Assembly (NCBI RefSeq): GCF_009758255.1
Contig: NZ_WSEN01000009.1
Location: 62,001 to 126,000 of the forward strand
Length of the DNA stretch: 64,000 bases
Direction of reading: 5' to 3'
From: Microbacterium sp. MAH-37
Lineage (GTDB): Bacteria > Actinomycetota > Actinomycetes > Actinomycetales > Microbacteriaceae
The notes below the pieces were generated by a model that was not told the origin of the DNA, made no database searches, and worked only from the letters and a program-made list of their open reading frames with translations. A program made the position numbers and the translations under genes. Below are positions 17,887 to 26,230 of this stretch, piece after piece. The stretch's first letter is position 1, and every line of letters starts with the position of its first letter.

Positions 17887-18360
17887 ATGCCCGGACTCGA
17901 CCGAATCGACCTCGATCTGCTCTCCGCCCTCGCGGAGGATCCCCGCGTGACCATCGTCGCGCTCGCCGAGAAGCTCAGCCTGTCCCGAAACACCATCCAG
18001 GCTCGAATGGCACGTCTCGACGAATCCGGGATCTTCCAGTCCTACGAGCGGTCCTTCTCCACTGAGGTGCTCGGCTTCCCGCTGCAGGCGTTCATCAGCA
18101 TCGGCGTACGTCAGACCGAGCTCCCCCGGATCACCGCGGAGCTGGCCAGGATCCCCGAGGTCGTGCAGGCGCACGGGCTGAGCGGATCGATCGATCTGCT
18201 GGCCCGCGTCGCGTGCCGAGACGCCCGTCACCTGTTCGACACGGATGCCCGGATCCTGTCGATCGAGGGCGTGGAGCGCACCGAGACGTCACTCGCGATG
18301 GGCGAGGTCATCCCGTTCCGCGCGGCAGGGCTCATCGGCCTCGCCCGGCGCGAGGCCTGA
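17887..18360 (+). CDS. Lrp/AsnC family transcriptional regulator
   Basis: A 157-residue protein with an N-terminal winged helix-turn-helix (DRIDLDLLSALAEDPR and VALAEKLSLSRNTIQARMAR) and a C-terminal RAM/AsnC effector domain (AFISIGVRQTELPRITAEL, GSIDLLARVACRDARHLF). Such regulators sense amino acids. The divergent position next to a branched-chain 2-oxoacid dehydrogenase operon suggests BkdR-like control by branched-chain amino acids, by inference. Confidence 0.92.
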   Translation: MPGLDRIDLDLLSALAEDPRVTIVALAEKLSLSRNTIQARMARLDESGIFQSYERSFSTEVLGFPLQAFISIGVRQTELPRITAELARIPEVVQAHGLSGSIDLLARVACRDARHLFDTDARILSIEGVERTETSLAMGEVIPFRAAGLIGLARREA

Positions 18361-19257
18361 TCAGGCGCGCGACGTCGCGGGGATCCTCAGGAACCGGCGG
18401 ATCGCTCCGGCCGCCTCGGCCGGCGTCTCGTAGTGGATGAGATGGCCGACCTCGGCGATCTCGACCAGCTCGGCGTCGGGGAACATGGTCGCCAGGCGCC
18501 GCTCGTCCTCGATCGGGGTGATGTCGTCGCGCTGCGCGGCGATCAGCAGCGTGGGCACCTCGATGACCGGCGCGAAGGCGCGGACATCATGGGACACGCT
18601 GGTGACGAAGGCGTCGTGCAGCACCTCACGGTCGGCGAAACGCGAGAAGTAGGTGTCGTGCTGGTCGTGGATGAACCGCCGGAGCTCCGGGTCCGACGTC
18701 TTCGCCATCGTGATGCTCATCACGCGCACGATCAGGCCGTTGCGCAGCAGCGCTGTGCCGATCCGCTCCGGCAGCCTGGCGCCGAGTGCGTAGTACATCA
18801 CGGCCAGGCGCGTCATCACGCCCTTGGGGCCGGCGAGAGCCGGCGCACCGATCGGATTGATCAGGATCAGCCGCGGCGTCTCGAGACCGCCGGCGACCGC
18901 GGCGGACGCCACGATTGAGCCGAACGAGTGCCCCAGGATGACCGCGCCGGGGGCGACAGCGCCTGCGAACTCGGTCAGCCAGCCCGCGTAGGCCCCCAGA
19001 TCGTGCTCCTTGCCGGGGAGCGGCGGCGTCTCGCCGAAGCCGGGCAGGTCGGGTGAGATCACCCGCACGTCGGGCAGGAAGGCGACGACCGGCTCGAGGC
19101 CGTGGTGCTCGCCGCGGAAGCCGTGCACCGCGATGATGGTCGTCGCGGCGTGCTCGGGCCCGTACACCCAGTACGCGGTCGTGCCGCCGGCCACCTGCGC
19201 CTCGCGACGCTCGACAGGGATGCTGCTCAGGCGTGCGGCGTACAGGGATGCGGGCAT
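18361..19257 (-). CDS. Alpha/beta hydrolase
   Basis: A 298-residue alpha/beta-hydrolase fold protein. The oxyanion-hole HGFRGEHHG lies at about 43-51, the nucleophile elbow is GHSFGS, an acid candidate is in LLIAAQRDDITPIED, and the catalytic His is in VGHLIHYE. Substrate is unknown. It converges on the Lrp gene with no gap: the two stop codons are adjacent. Confidence 0.88.
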   Translation of the reverse strand: MPASLYAARLSSIPVERREAQVAGGTTAYWVYGPEHAATTIIAVHGFRGEHHGLEPVVAFLPDVRVISPDLPGFGETPPLPGKEHDLGAYAGWLTEFAGAVAPGAVILGHSFGSIVASAAVAGGLETPRLILINPIGAPALAGPKGVMTRLAVMYYALGARLPERIGTALLRNGLIVRVMSITMAKTSDPELRRFIHDQHDTYFSRFADREVLHDAFVTSVSHDVRAFAPVIEVPTLLIAAQRDDITPIEDERRLATMFPDAELVEIAEVGHLIHYETPAEAAGAIRRFLRIPATSRA

Positions 19258-19325
19258 ACCTCGAGTCTATGGTCGCGACATCCGGGTTCCCCGCATGCCC
19301 TCCCGGGAATGTCGGCCCCCTTCCC

Positions 19326-19331
19326 TACCGT
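19326..19331 (+). promoter_or_regulatory. -10 box of the exonuclease gene (leaderless)
   Basis: TACCGT ends six bases before the ATG at 19338, supporting that start over the in-frame ATG further upstream. Confidence 0.5.
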
Positions 19332-19337
19332 GGAGCC

Positions 19338-20069
19338 ATGGCACCCGAACAGCTCCTCCCCACGTGGCTGACCCGAGTCGGCGTGTTCGATCTCGAGACC
19401 ACCGGTGTCGACGTCGAGTCGGACCGCATCGTCACCGCGCACGTCGGCGTCCTCGATGCCCGCGGTCGTGAGATCGCCGCCCGGACCTGGCTCGCCGATC
19501 CCGGCATCCCGATCCCCGAGGGCGCGACCGCCGTGCACGGCATCACCACCGAGCACGCCCGCGCGCACGGTCGTCCCGTCGCGGAGGTGGTCGAGCAGAT
19601 CACGCGTGCGCTGCGGTCGCTGTTCGCACAGGGGGTGCCGGTCGTCGCCTACAACGCCTCGTACGACTTCTCGCTGCTCGCGCACGAGGCGAGGCGGCAC
19701 GGCTTCGAACCGCTCGACAGCCCCGGCCCGGTCATCGACCCGCTCGTGATCGACAAAGCGTACGACCGGTATCGCCCGGGCAAGCGCACGCTCGAAGTCG
19801 TCGCCGCGCACTACGCCGTCCCGCTGGACGGCGCGCACGAGGCGTCGGCCGATGCGATCGCCGCCGGCCGGGTCGCGCAGGCCCTGGCACGCGAGTTCGC
19901 CCTGCCCGAGACGGCGGGCGAGCTGCACACCCAGCAGATCGGCTGGGCCCGCGCGCAGGCCGCGAGCCTCACCGAGTATTTCGTGAAGATCGGCCGCCTC
20001 GATCCGGAGGAGACGCTCGACGGCACCTGGCCGGTGCGCTCCGCGGGCGAGGCGGAGAAGTCCGCCTGA
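19338..20069 (+). CDS. DEDDh exonuclease (DNA polymerase III epsilon-like)
   Basis: A 243-residue 3'-5' exonuclease-domain protein. The DEDDh residues are visible in order: Asp and Glu in VFDLETTGVD, the second Asp in YNASYDFSLLAHE, and the final His and Asp in HEASADAIAAGRV. HGITTEHAR is also typical. It is a stand-alone domain without a helicase or GIY-YIG part, so it may act in repair or RNA/DNA turnover rather than as the replicative proofreader. The ATG at 19338 has a -10 box six bases upstream. Confidence 0.9.
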   Translation: MAPEQLLPTWLTRVGVFDLETTGVDVESDRIVTAHVGVLDARGREIAARTWLADPGIPIPEGATAVHGITTEHARAHGRPVAEVVEQITRALRSLFAQGVPVVAYNASYDFSLLAHEARRHGFEPLDSPGPVIDPLVIDKAYDRYRPGKRTLEVVAAHYAVPLDGAHEASADAIAAGRVAQALAREFALPETAGELHTQQIGWARAQAASLTEYFVKIGRLDPEETLDGTWPVRSAGEAEKSA

Positions 20070-20098
20070 AGGGGGATGCCCCTGCGGCGCGTCCGGCT

Positions 20099-20104
20099 TA
20101 GCCT
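20099..20104 (+). promoter_or_regulatory. -10 box of a small membrane protein gene (leaderless)
   Basis: TAGCCT ends exactly six bases before the ATG at 20111. Confidence 0.5.
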
Positions 20105-20110
20105 GAGGAC

Positions 20111-20392
20111 ATGGAAGACGTCATCGGCTGGGCGATCGTCGTGGTGTGGCTGGCCGCGCCCGTCGTCGTCGTCGCGATGGCGTTCCACTGGATCCTCTCG
20201 ACGAAACCGATCGAGCAGAAGTATGAGAACACCGGCGGAGGCTTTGCCGGAGGCCTGGACGCGGTCTTCTCCCCCACCGCCTACGAGGCGGGGATGGAGC
20301 GCGACCGGCAGACCCAGCGCACCGCACCCGCTCCGGCGCCGGGCGACCCGCCCTGGACCATCGGCGAGGGCCGCATCCGGATCGACGTCTGA
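20111..20392 (+). CDS. Small single-pass membrane protein, function unknown
   Basis: A 93-residue protein with one N-terminal membrane helix (AIVVVWLAAPVVVVAMAFHW, about residues 8-27), followed by a soluble polar tail containing GGGFAGGLDAVFSPTAYEA and a proline-rich stretch. The FSPTAYEA segment looks conserved in style with small actinobacterial proteins of unknown function, which I recall only loosely. A -10 box sits six bases before the ATG. It lies between the exonuclease gene and the convergent LysR gene. Confidence 0.75.
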   Translation: MEDVIGWAIVVVWLAAPVVVVAMAFHWILSTKPIEQKYENTGGGFAGGLDAVFSPTAYEAGMERDRQTQRTAPAPAPGDPPWTIGEGRIRIDV

Positions 20393-20413
20393 CCGTGATG
20401 CGGATCGCCCCGG

Positions 20414-21322
20414 TCAGTCCGTGGGGATGGTCTCGAACTCCCCTTCCGCGGCATCCCGGCAGACCTCGGCGGAGGCGTCCACGAGCGGCCCTTCCGCGGC
20501 GGTGCTCCACACGAGTGCCCACTGCAGCGGCGCCGCGTCCCGGACCGGCACGAAGGCGACTCCCGGCATCGCCGCATAGTACGCCGCCTGGGAGCCGGCC
20601 ACGCACACGCAGCGACGCTCCGCGATCAGGGTGAGCAGCTCGTGGAACGTCGTGGCGCGAGGACCCCGCCGTCGCAGCGGGCGCCCGCGCGGCGTGCGGG
20701 GCGGGATCATCGCATCGATCCAGCGGCCGTCGAGCGGTCCGGGATCGACGAACACCTCGTCACCGAGGTCCTCGAGCGACACGGAATCCTTCTGCGACAG
20801 AGGATGACCCGCCCAGACCGCGAGCACCCGCCCGGTCGAGAACACCGTCGGCCCCTCGACGATGTCGGGACCGGTGACCGGGCGCCACGCGATCAGCGCG
20901 TCGATCTCCCCTCGTCGGAGCGGCCCGAGCAGGTCGCTGAAGTGGATCTCGTGGATCACGAGGTCGGCTCCTGGGTATCGCTTCCGGAACTCTGCGATGT
21001 GCTCCAGGAACATCGCCGAGTCGTTCCCCATGACTCCGAGGCGGAGCTCCCCGCAGATCCCCACCGCAGCGCTCCTGGCCTTGGCGACTCCGTCGAGTAT
21101 CGCGCGATATCCGATCCGGAGATCGTCGCGGAGTTCGGCGCCGATGGGTGTCAGCTCGACTCTGCGACTGCTTCGGGTGAACAGGCGTGCGCCGATCGCC
21201 TGTTCCTGAGCGTTGATCGCCTGACTCACCCGAGCCTGCGAGATGTGCAGGCGCTCCGCGGTGCGGCCGAAGTGCAGTTCGTCCGCAAGAGTGAGGAAGA
21301 TCTCGATGTCGCGCAGTTCCAC
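20414..21322 (-). CDS. LysR family transcriptional regulator
   Basis: A 302-residue regulator. The N-terminal winged helix (RDIEIFLTLADELHFGRTAE, then HISQARVSQAINAQEQ) is a clear LysR HTH, and the rest is a periplasmic-binding-like effector domain. It is transcribed away from the VOC gene across a 134-base gap that holds a strong inverted repeat next to its own start. Its likely targets are itself and the VOC gene. The effector is unknown. Confidence 0.93.
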   Translation of the reverse strand: MELRDIEIFLTLADELHFGRTAERLHISQARVSQAINAQEQAIGARLFTRSSRRVELTPIGAELRDDLRIGYRAILDGVAKARSAAVGICGELRLGVMGNDSAMFLEHIAEFRKRYPGADLVIHEIHFSDLLGPLRRGEIDALIAWRPVTGPDIVEGPTVFSTGRVLAVWAGHPLSQKDSVSLEDLGDEVFVDPGPLDGRWIDAMIPPRTPRGRPLRRRGPRATTFHELLTLIAERRCVCVAGSQAAYYAAMPGVAFVPVRDAAPLQWALVWSTAAEGPLVDASAEVCRDAAEGEFETIPTD

Positions 21323-21334
21323 GCTCGCCTCCCG

Positions 21335-21356
21335 GCGATAACCGCCAGGTTATCGC
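21335..21356. promoter_or_regulatory. LysR-type binding site between LysR and VOC genes
   Basis: GCGATAACC and GGTTATCGC are perfect 9-base arms around a GCCA spacer, 13 bases upstream of the LysR start. The ATAAC-N8-GTTAT form fits the T-N11-A type of LysR sites. Confidence 0.75.
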
Positions 21357-21456
21357 AGCATCCGTGTTTTCGCCCTTGATCGGGGAATACCGAGGGACGG
21401 ATGCTGAGCATGGTCCATCCGGACCGGCAACAGCACACACCAGGAGGAGCATCAAC

Positions 21457-21846
21457 ATGGAACTCACGCTGAACGCCGTGACCCTCGCGGTCGACGACCT
21501 CGCCACGTCGAAGAAGTTCTACGCGGACGGTCTCGGCTGCACGATCAATCAGGACACGTCCGCGTTCGTCTCGTTCGACGTCGGCGAGGGCACTGCGGCA
21601 CTCTCGATGTACCCCCGCAGAGCACTCGCGCACGATGCCGGTGTCGACCCACGCGGCGACGGCTTCGACGGGATCACTCTGAACTGCTTCGTGGACAGCG
21701 ACGCGGGCGTCGACGACGTCCTCGAGCGCGCCGAACGGGCCGGGGGCTCGATCGTCCGCCCCGCCGAGCGCGGGCAGTGGGGTGGCTACTTCGGCTATCT
21801 CGGCGACCCGGACGGGCATCTGTGGAAGATCGTGTCCACCGCATGA
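21457..21846 (+). CDS. VOC family protein (glyoxalase/bleomycin-resistance fold)
   Basis: A 129-residue vicinal-oxygen-chelate protein. LNAVTLAVDDLATSKKFYAD at the N-terminus and GYFGYLGDPDGHLWKIV at the C-terminus are the family's paired beta-alpha-beta-beta-beta markers. AGGAGGA at 21442-21448 is a strong ribosome site eight bases before the ATG. The frame is open earlier, but this start gives the usual length. It is divergent from a LysR gene that probably controls it. Substrate unknown. Confidence 0.88.
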   Translation: MELTLNAVTLAVDDLATSKKFYADGLGCTINQDTSAFVSFDVGEGTAALSMYPRRALAHDAGVDPRGDGFDGITLNCFVDSDAGVDDVLERAERAGGSIVRPAERGQWGGYFGYLGDPDGHLWKIVSTA

Positions 21847-21865
21847 GATGGCGCGCCCCGACACG

Positions 21866-21895
21866 AAGAAGGCCCCGCCGAAGCGGGGCCTTCTT
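21866..21895. terminator. Bidirectional terminator between VOC gene and rpmE2
   Basis: A 13-base-pair perfect stem (21866-21878 with 21883-21895) with a CGAA tetraloop. One side ends in TTCTT and the other, on the minus strand, in the complementary TTCTTCG, so it can serve both convergent genes. Confidence 0.85.
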
Positions 21896-21908
21896 GTGCG
21901 CGTTCGCC

Positions 21909-22166
21909 TTACTTGGCGGAACCGCCGAAGTTCTTGAAGCGCTGGTTGAACTTCTCGACGCGGCCGGCCGAGTCCATGATGCGCTGCTTGCCCGTGTAGA
22001 ACGGGTGCGAGGCCGAGGAGATCTCGACGTCGATCACCGGGTACTCCACACCGTCGAGCTCGATGGTCTTGTCGCTGGTGACGGTGGAGCGGGTGAGGAA
22101 GGTCTCGCCCGAGCCGAGGTCGCGGAACACGACTGCCTGGTAGTCGGGGTGGATGTCAGTCTTCAT
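21909..22166 (-). CDS. rpmE2: 50S ribosomal protein L31 type B
   Basis: An 85-residue ribosomal protein L31. The start [20 protein letters not shown] and [20 protein letters not shown] are the L31 type B signature. It has no Cys at all, so it is the zinc-free (C-minus) form. ATG at 22166 has AAGGA seven bases upstream. A minus-strand -10 box TAGAAT (22246 to 22241) gives a leader of about 70 bases that contains a 6-pair hairpin at 22185-22202. No Zur-type box was recognised, so this may be the housekeeping L31. Confidence 0.95.
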   Translation of the reverse strand: MKTDIHPDYQAVVFRDLGSGETFLTRSTVTSDKTIELDGVEYPVIDVEISSASHPFYTGKQRIMDSAGRVEKFNQRFKNFGGSAK

Positions 22167-22258
22167 GGGATTCCTTACGTGGTGCCCTGGATTTGGCCAG
22201 GGGCGAGGGAAGTCTGCGGTGCGGAAAAGCACCAAGGATCGATTCTAGCAGACGGCGA

Positions 22259-23044
22259 TCAGGATGCCGCGCGAGCGGCGTAGCGGCCGCCGTCGGCCGT
22301 CAGCACGATCGGCATGCCGAACGCTGTGCTGAGGTTCTCCGCCGTCAGCGCTTCGCCGAGCGGGCCTGCAGCGACCACGCCGCCGTCTCGCAGCAGCAGC
22401 ACGTGGGTGAACCCGACCGGGATCTCCTCGACGTGATGGGTCACCATGACCATGGCCGGAGTCGTCGGCGAGGACGCGTAGCCGCTGAGCAGGCCCAGCA
22501 GCTCTTCACGGGAGCCGAGGTCGAGGCTCGCGGTCGGCTCGTCGAGCAGCAGCAGCTCGGGGTCGGTCATGATCGCGCGGGCGATCTGCACGCGCTTCTG
22601 CTCGCCGTCGCTGAGGGTGCCGAACAGGCGGTCGGCGAGGTGATCGAGGTGCCACTCGGCAAGCACGCGCATCGCCTGGCGCTCGTCGATGTCCTCGTAC
22701 TCCTCGTTCCAGCGACCGAGCACGGAGTAGGCGGCGGTGAGCACAGCGTTCAGCACCGTCTCGTCCCGGGGCACGCGGCGGGCCATCGCGCTGGACGCGA
22801 AGCCGATCCGCGGGCGCAGCTCGAACACGTCGGTGCGTCCCAGGGCCTCCCCCAGCACCGTGACGGTGCCCGAGGTCGGGTGCAGCAGCGTGTCGGCCAG
22901 CTGCAACAGGGTGGTCTTGCCGGCGCCGTTCGGGCCGAGCACCACCCAGCGCTGATCGTCCGAGACCTCCCAGGTCACGTGATCGACGATGTTGCGCCCT
23001 TCGCGGCGCACGACGACATCGGTGAATTCCAGAGCACTCGGCAT
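22259..23044 (-). CDS. ABC transporter ATP-binding protein, no permease nearby
   Basis: A 261-residue single ABC ATPase. Walker A is GPNGAGKTTLLQ (about residues 38-49), the signature is LSDGEQKRVQIARAI (Asp replaces the usual second Gly region of LSGGQ), Walker B is LLLLDEPTASLD, and the switch His is in VMVTHHVEE. No membrane partner is encoded next to it, so it resembles the stand-alone ModF/YlmA-like ATPases of actinobacteria. It lies 17 bases upstream of glgA's end, on the same strand. Confidence 0.87.
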   Translation of the reverse strand: MPSALEFTDVVVRREGRNIVDHVTWEVSDDQRWVVLGPNGAGKTTLLQLADTLLHPTSGTVTVLGEALGRTDVFELRPRIGFASSAMARRVPRDETVLNAVLTAAYSVLGRWNEEYEDIDERQAMRVLAEWHLDHLADRLFGTLSDGEQKRVQIARAIMTDPELLLLDEPTASLDLGSREELLGLLSGYASSPTTPAMVMVTHHVEEIPVGFTHVLLLRDGGVVAAGPLGEALTAENLSTAFGMPIVLTADGGRYAARAAS

Positions 23045-23061
23045 GCCGTCAGCCTATCGGC

Positions 23062-24246
23062 TCAGCCGACCAGCTCCGCGTACAGCGCCTGGGTCGTGTC
23101 GGCGATCGCCGCCCAGCTGAACTGGGCGCGAGCGCGCTCGCGCCCCGCCTCGCCATACTCGCGCGCCCGCACGGGATCGGAGACCACCTCGGTGAGCACA
23201 GCCGCGAGGTCGGCGACGTACCGCTCCGGGTCCACGGGGGTCCCGGTGCCGTCCTGCACCTGCTCGATCGGCACCAGGCGCCCTGTGACATCTTCGTCGA
23301 CGACCTCGGGGATGCCGCCTGTCGCCGTGCCCACGACCGCGGCGCCGCAGGCCATCGCCTCGAGGTTCACGATGCCGAGCGGCTCGTAGATCGAGGGGCA
23401 GACGAACGTGGTCGCCGCGGTGAGGATCGCCGAGAGCTCATCGCGCGGCAGCATCCGGTCGATCCAGATGACGCCGTCCCTGGTCTGCTGCAGAAGGCGG
23501 ACGAGGTCCTGCACCTCGGCCATGATCTCGGGGGTGTCCGGCGCGCCGGCGCACAGCACCAGCTGCACCTCGGGCGGCAGCGCCGTGGCCGCCCGCAGCA
23601 GATAGGGCAGTCCCTTCTGCCGTGTGATCCTGCCGACGAACACCACCGAGGGGCGAGCCGGATCCATGCCCACGTTCTGCAGGAATGCGGCATCGTGCAC
23701 CGGTCGCCAGCGCTCCACGTCGATGCCGTTGTGGATCACGCGCACACGCGCGGGGTCGACCTGCGGGTAGCTGCGCAGGATGTCACTGCGCATGCCGGCG
23801 CTCACCGCGATGATCGCGGCGGCGTTCTCGTAGGCGAGCTTCTCGATGCCGCTCGACACGGCGTAGCCGCCGCCGAGCTGCTCGGCCTTCCACGGTCGCA
23901 GCGGCTCGAGGCTGTGCGCGGTCAGCACATGCGGGATGCCGTGCAGCTGCGACGCCAGGTGCCCGGCGAAGTTCGCGTACCAGGTGTGGCTGTGCACCAC
24001 GTCGGCACCCGCGACGTCGCCGACCATCGCGAGATCGGTGCCCAGAGTCTGCAGCGCGGGGTTGGCTCCGGCGAGCTCCACGGGAGTCCGATAGGCCTGC
24101 GTGCCCGGCTCGTCACGGTCCGCGCCGAAGGCCCTGACCTGCACCTCGATGCTGCGTCTGAGAGCCGCCACGAGCTCCGCGACATGCACCCCGGCGCCCC
24201 CGTAGATCTCCGGCGGATACTCCTTGGTGATCACATCGACTCGCAT
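23062..24246 (-). CDS. glgA: Glycogen synthase / alpha-maltose-1-phosphate synthase (GT4 type)
   Basis: A 394-residue glycosyltransferase family 4 enzyme. The N-terminal KEYPPEIYGGAGVHVAEL matches actinobacterial GlgA/GlgM, and the C-terminal donor site has YEPLGIVNLEAMACG (the E-x7-E motif). Mycobacterial proteins of this type (GlgM) make alpha-maltose 1-phosphate from ADP-glucose rather than extending glycogen directly, so the precise reaction is open. The frame is open further upstream; ATG at 24246 is chosen because homology begins there. It is divergent from glgC, which supplies ADP-glucose, with 47 bases between. Confidence 0.92.
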   Translation of the reverse strand: MRVDVITKEYPPEIYGGAGVHVAELVAALRRSIEVQVRAFGADRDEPGTQAYRTPVELAGANPALQTLGTDLAMVGDVAGADVVHSHTWYANFAGHLASQLHGIPHVLTAHSLEPLRPWKAEQLGGGYAVSSGIEKLAYENAAAIIAVSAGMRSDILRSYPQVDPARVRVIHNGIDVERWRPVHDAAFLQNVGMDPARPSVVFVGRITRQKGLPYLLRAATALPPEVQLVLCAGAPDTPEIMAEVQDLVRLLQQTRDGVIWIDRMLPRDELSAILTAATTFVCPSIYEPLGIVNLEAMACGAAVVGTATGGIPEVVDEDVTGRLVPIEQVQDGTGTPVDPERYVADLAAVLTEVVSDPVRAREYGEAGRERARAQFSWAAIADTTQALYAELVG

Positions 24247-24281
24247 GAGCGAAACGCTAGTACACGACGTCTTTCGCCCTC

Positions 24282-24287
24282 TATGGT
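24282..24287 (+). promoter_or_regulatory. -10 box of glgC (leaderless)
   Basis: TATGGT ends six bases before the glgC ATG at 24294. The short divergent gap means glgA and glgC promoters overlap. Confidence 0.55.
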
Positions 24288-24293
24288 GGAGCC

Positions 24294-25535
24294 ATGTCGG
24301 CACCCAAGAAGATTTTCGGGATCATCCTCGCCGGCGGCGAGGGCAAGCGACTCATGCCCCTGACAGCGGACCGGGCCAAACCGGCGGTCCCGTTCGGCGG
24401 ACAGTACCGACTCATCGACTTCGCGATCTCGAACCTCATCAACTCGGGTCTCAGACAGGTCGTCGTGCTGACCCAGTACAAATCGCACAGCCTCGACAGG
24501 CACATCTCGCAGAACTGGCGGATGTCGTCTCTGCTGGACTCCTATGTGACCTCCGTGCCCGCGCAGCAGAGGCTCGGCAAGCGCTGGTTCTCCGGCTCGG
24601 CCGACGCGATCCTGCAGAGCCTGAACCTCATCAACGACGAGCGCCCCGACATCGTGGTCGTCATCGGCGCCGACCACGTCTACCGGATGGACTTCCAGCA
24701 GATGGTCGACGCGCACATCGCCTCGGGTGCCGCGGCCACGGTCGCCGGCATCCGTCAGCCGCTCGCACTGGCCTCGCAGTTCGGCGTCATCGATGCCGAC
24801 GCCGAGACCGGGCGCATCCGGCAGTTCCTCGAGAAGCCCACGGATGCCGCAGGGCTGGCCGACTCGCCCAACGAGGTGCTCGCATCGATGGGCAACTACG
24901 TCTTCGACGCCGACGCCCTGGTCTCCGCGGTCGAGGCCGATGGCGAGCTGGCGACCTCCGGTCACGACATGGGCGGCGACATCGTGCCGTACTTCGTCTC
25001 GCGCGGCGAGGCGGGGTACTACGACATGAAGCAGAACGAGGTGCCGGGCTCCTCGCCGCGGGATCGGGCCTACTGGCGCGATGTCGGGACGATCGACTCG
25101 TTCTTCGACGCGCACATGGATCTCATCTCCACGCTGCCGGTCTTCAACCTCTACAACACCGCGTGGCCGATCCGCACCCAGTCGGTGAACGCACCTCCCG
25201 CAAAGTTCGTCCGCGACGCGGTGGGCCGGATAGGGAATGCCATCGACTCGATCGTCTCCCAGGGTTCCGTGCTCTCCGGCACGCATCTGGAGCGCAGTGT
25301 GGTGGGCCCGGGCACGCTGGCCTCTGGCGGATCGACCATCACCGACTCCGTGCTTTTCGACCACGTGCACGTCGGGCAGGGCGCGCGCGTGCACCGTGCG
25401 GTGCTGGACAAGAACGTCGTACTCGAGGACGGCGCGACCGTCGGAGTCGATCGTGAGCGCGACATCGACCGAGGATTCACCGTGACCGAGTCCGGTCTCA
25501 CGGTCGTCGGCAAGGGACTGCGCGTCGCCCGCTGA
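24294..25535 (+). CDS. glgC: Glucose-1-phosphate adenylyltransferase
   Basis: A 413-residue ADP-glucose pyrophosphorylase that makes ADP-glucose from ATP and glucose 1-phosphate, the first committed step of glycogen synthesis. The nucleotide-binding loop [20 protein letters not shown] and [16 protein letters not shown] are at residues 10-45, [13 protein letters not shown] and [10 protein letters not shown] follow, and a C-terminal left-handed beta-helix is suggested by repeated hydrophobic turns. Length is normal. It is divergent from glgA and 16 bases upstream of serB. Confidence 0.96.
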   Translation: MSAPKKIFGIILAGGEGKRLMPLTADRAKPAVPFGGQYRLIDFAISNLINSGLRQVVVLTQYKSHSLDRHISQNWRMSSLLDSYVTSVPAQQRLGKRWFSGSADAILQSLNLINDERPDIVVVIGADHVYRMDFQQMVDAHIASGAAATVAGIRQPLALASQFGVIDADAETGRIRQFLEKPTDAAGLADSPNEVLASMGNYVFDADALVSAVEADGELATSGHDMGGDIVPYFVSRGEAGYYDMKQNEVPGSSPRDRAYWRDVGTIDSFFDAHMDLISTLPVFNLYNTAWPIRTQSVNAPPAKFVRDAVGRIGNAIDSIVSQGSVLSGTHLERSVVGPGTLASGGSTITDSVLFDHVHVGQGARVHRAVLDKNVVLEDGATVGVDRERDIDRGFTVTESGLTVVGKGLRVAR

Positions 25536-25539
25536 CCGC

Positions 25540-25545
25540 TACGCT
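25540..25545 (+). promoter_or_regulatory. -10 box of serB (leaderless)
   Basis: TACGCT ends six bases before the GTG at 25552, giving serB its own leaderless promoter in addition to read-through from glgC. Confidence 0.5.
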
Positions 25546-25551
25546 CGGACG

Positions 25552-26187
25552 GTGACCGCTGCGCGCTTCCTCGTCGTCCTCGATGCCGATTCCACCCTCA
25601 TCCAGGATGAGGTGATCGAACTGCTCGCCGATGAGGCCGGGCGCCGGGCCGAGGTGCAGGCGGCGACCGAGGCCGCGATGCGGGGCGAGGTCGACTTCGC
25701 GACCAGCCTGCGCTCGCGGGTCGCCGCACTGGCTGGCGTCCCGACCGCGGCGTTCGAGCGGGTGCGGGCGCGGGTGCGCCCGACACCGGGGGTGCGGGAG
25801 CTGACCGCGGCGGTGCACGAGCGCGGAGGTGTCGTCGGCGTCGTCTCCGGCGGGTTCCACGAGATCCTCGACGGCATCGCTCCGGGGCTGGGCGTCGACC
25901 GCTGGCGGGCGAACCGGCTGGTCGTCGCCGACGGAGCGCTCACGGGTGAGGTCGACGGCGAGATCGTCGACGCCGAGTCCAAGGCCTCGTCGCTGCTCGC
26001 CTGGGCGGACGAGCTCAGCGTGCCCGCATCCCGCACCGTGGCGATCGGCGACGGTGCGAACGACCTGCGGATGATGCACGTCGCGGGGCTGGGGCTCGCG
26101 TTCAACGCGAAGCCCGCTGTGCGCGCGGCGGCCGCGCTGGTCGTGGGTCCGCAGGATCTGTCCCAGGTCGTTCCGCTGCTGCCGTAG
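25552..26187 (+). CDS. serB: Phosphoserine phosphatase
   Basis: A 211-residue HAD phosphatase that forms L-serine from phosphoserine. Catalytic DADSTLIQDEVIELLADEAG lies at residues 10-29 (nucleophile Asp and acid/base Asp), VSGGFHEIL supplies motif II, and VAIGDGANDLRMM motif IV. It lacks the N-terminal ACT domains of mycobacterial SerB2, which places it in the short SerB type. GTG start behind a leaderless -10 box. Confidence 0.93.
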   Translation: MTAARFLVVLDADSTLIQDEVIELLADEAGRRAEVQAATEAAMRGEVDFATSLRSRVAALAGVPTAAFERVRARVRPTPGVRELTAAVHERGGVVGVVSGGFHEILDGIAPGLGVDRWRANRLVVADGALTGEVDGEIVDAESKASSLLAWADELSVPASRTVAIGDGANDLRMMHVAGLGLAFNAKPAVRAAAALVVGPQDLSQVVPLLP

Positions 26188-26218
26188 CTTCCCCCTGGCC
26201 GAAGTCGGTGCCCCGCGT

Positions 26219-26224
26219 TAGCGT
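26219..26224 (+). promoter_or_regulatory. -10 box of an alpha/beta hydrolase gene (leaderless)
   Basis: TAGCGT ends six bases before the ATG at 26231. Confidence 0.5.
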
Positions 26225-26230
26225 CGGTGC

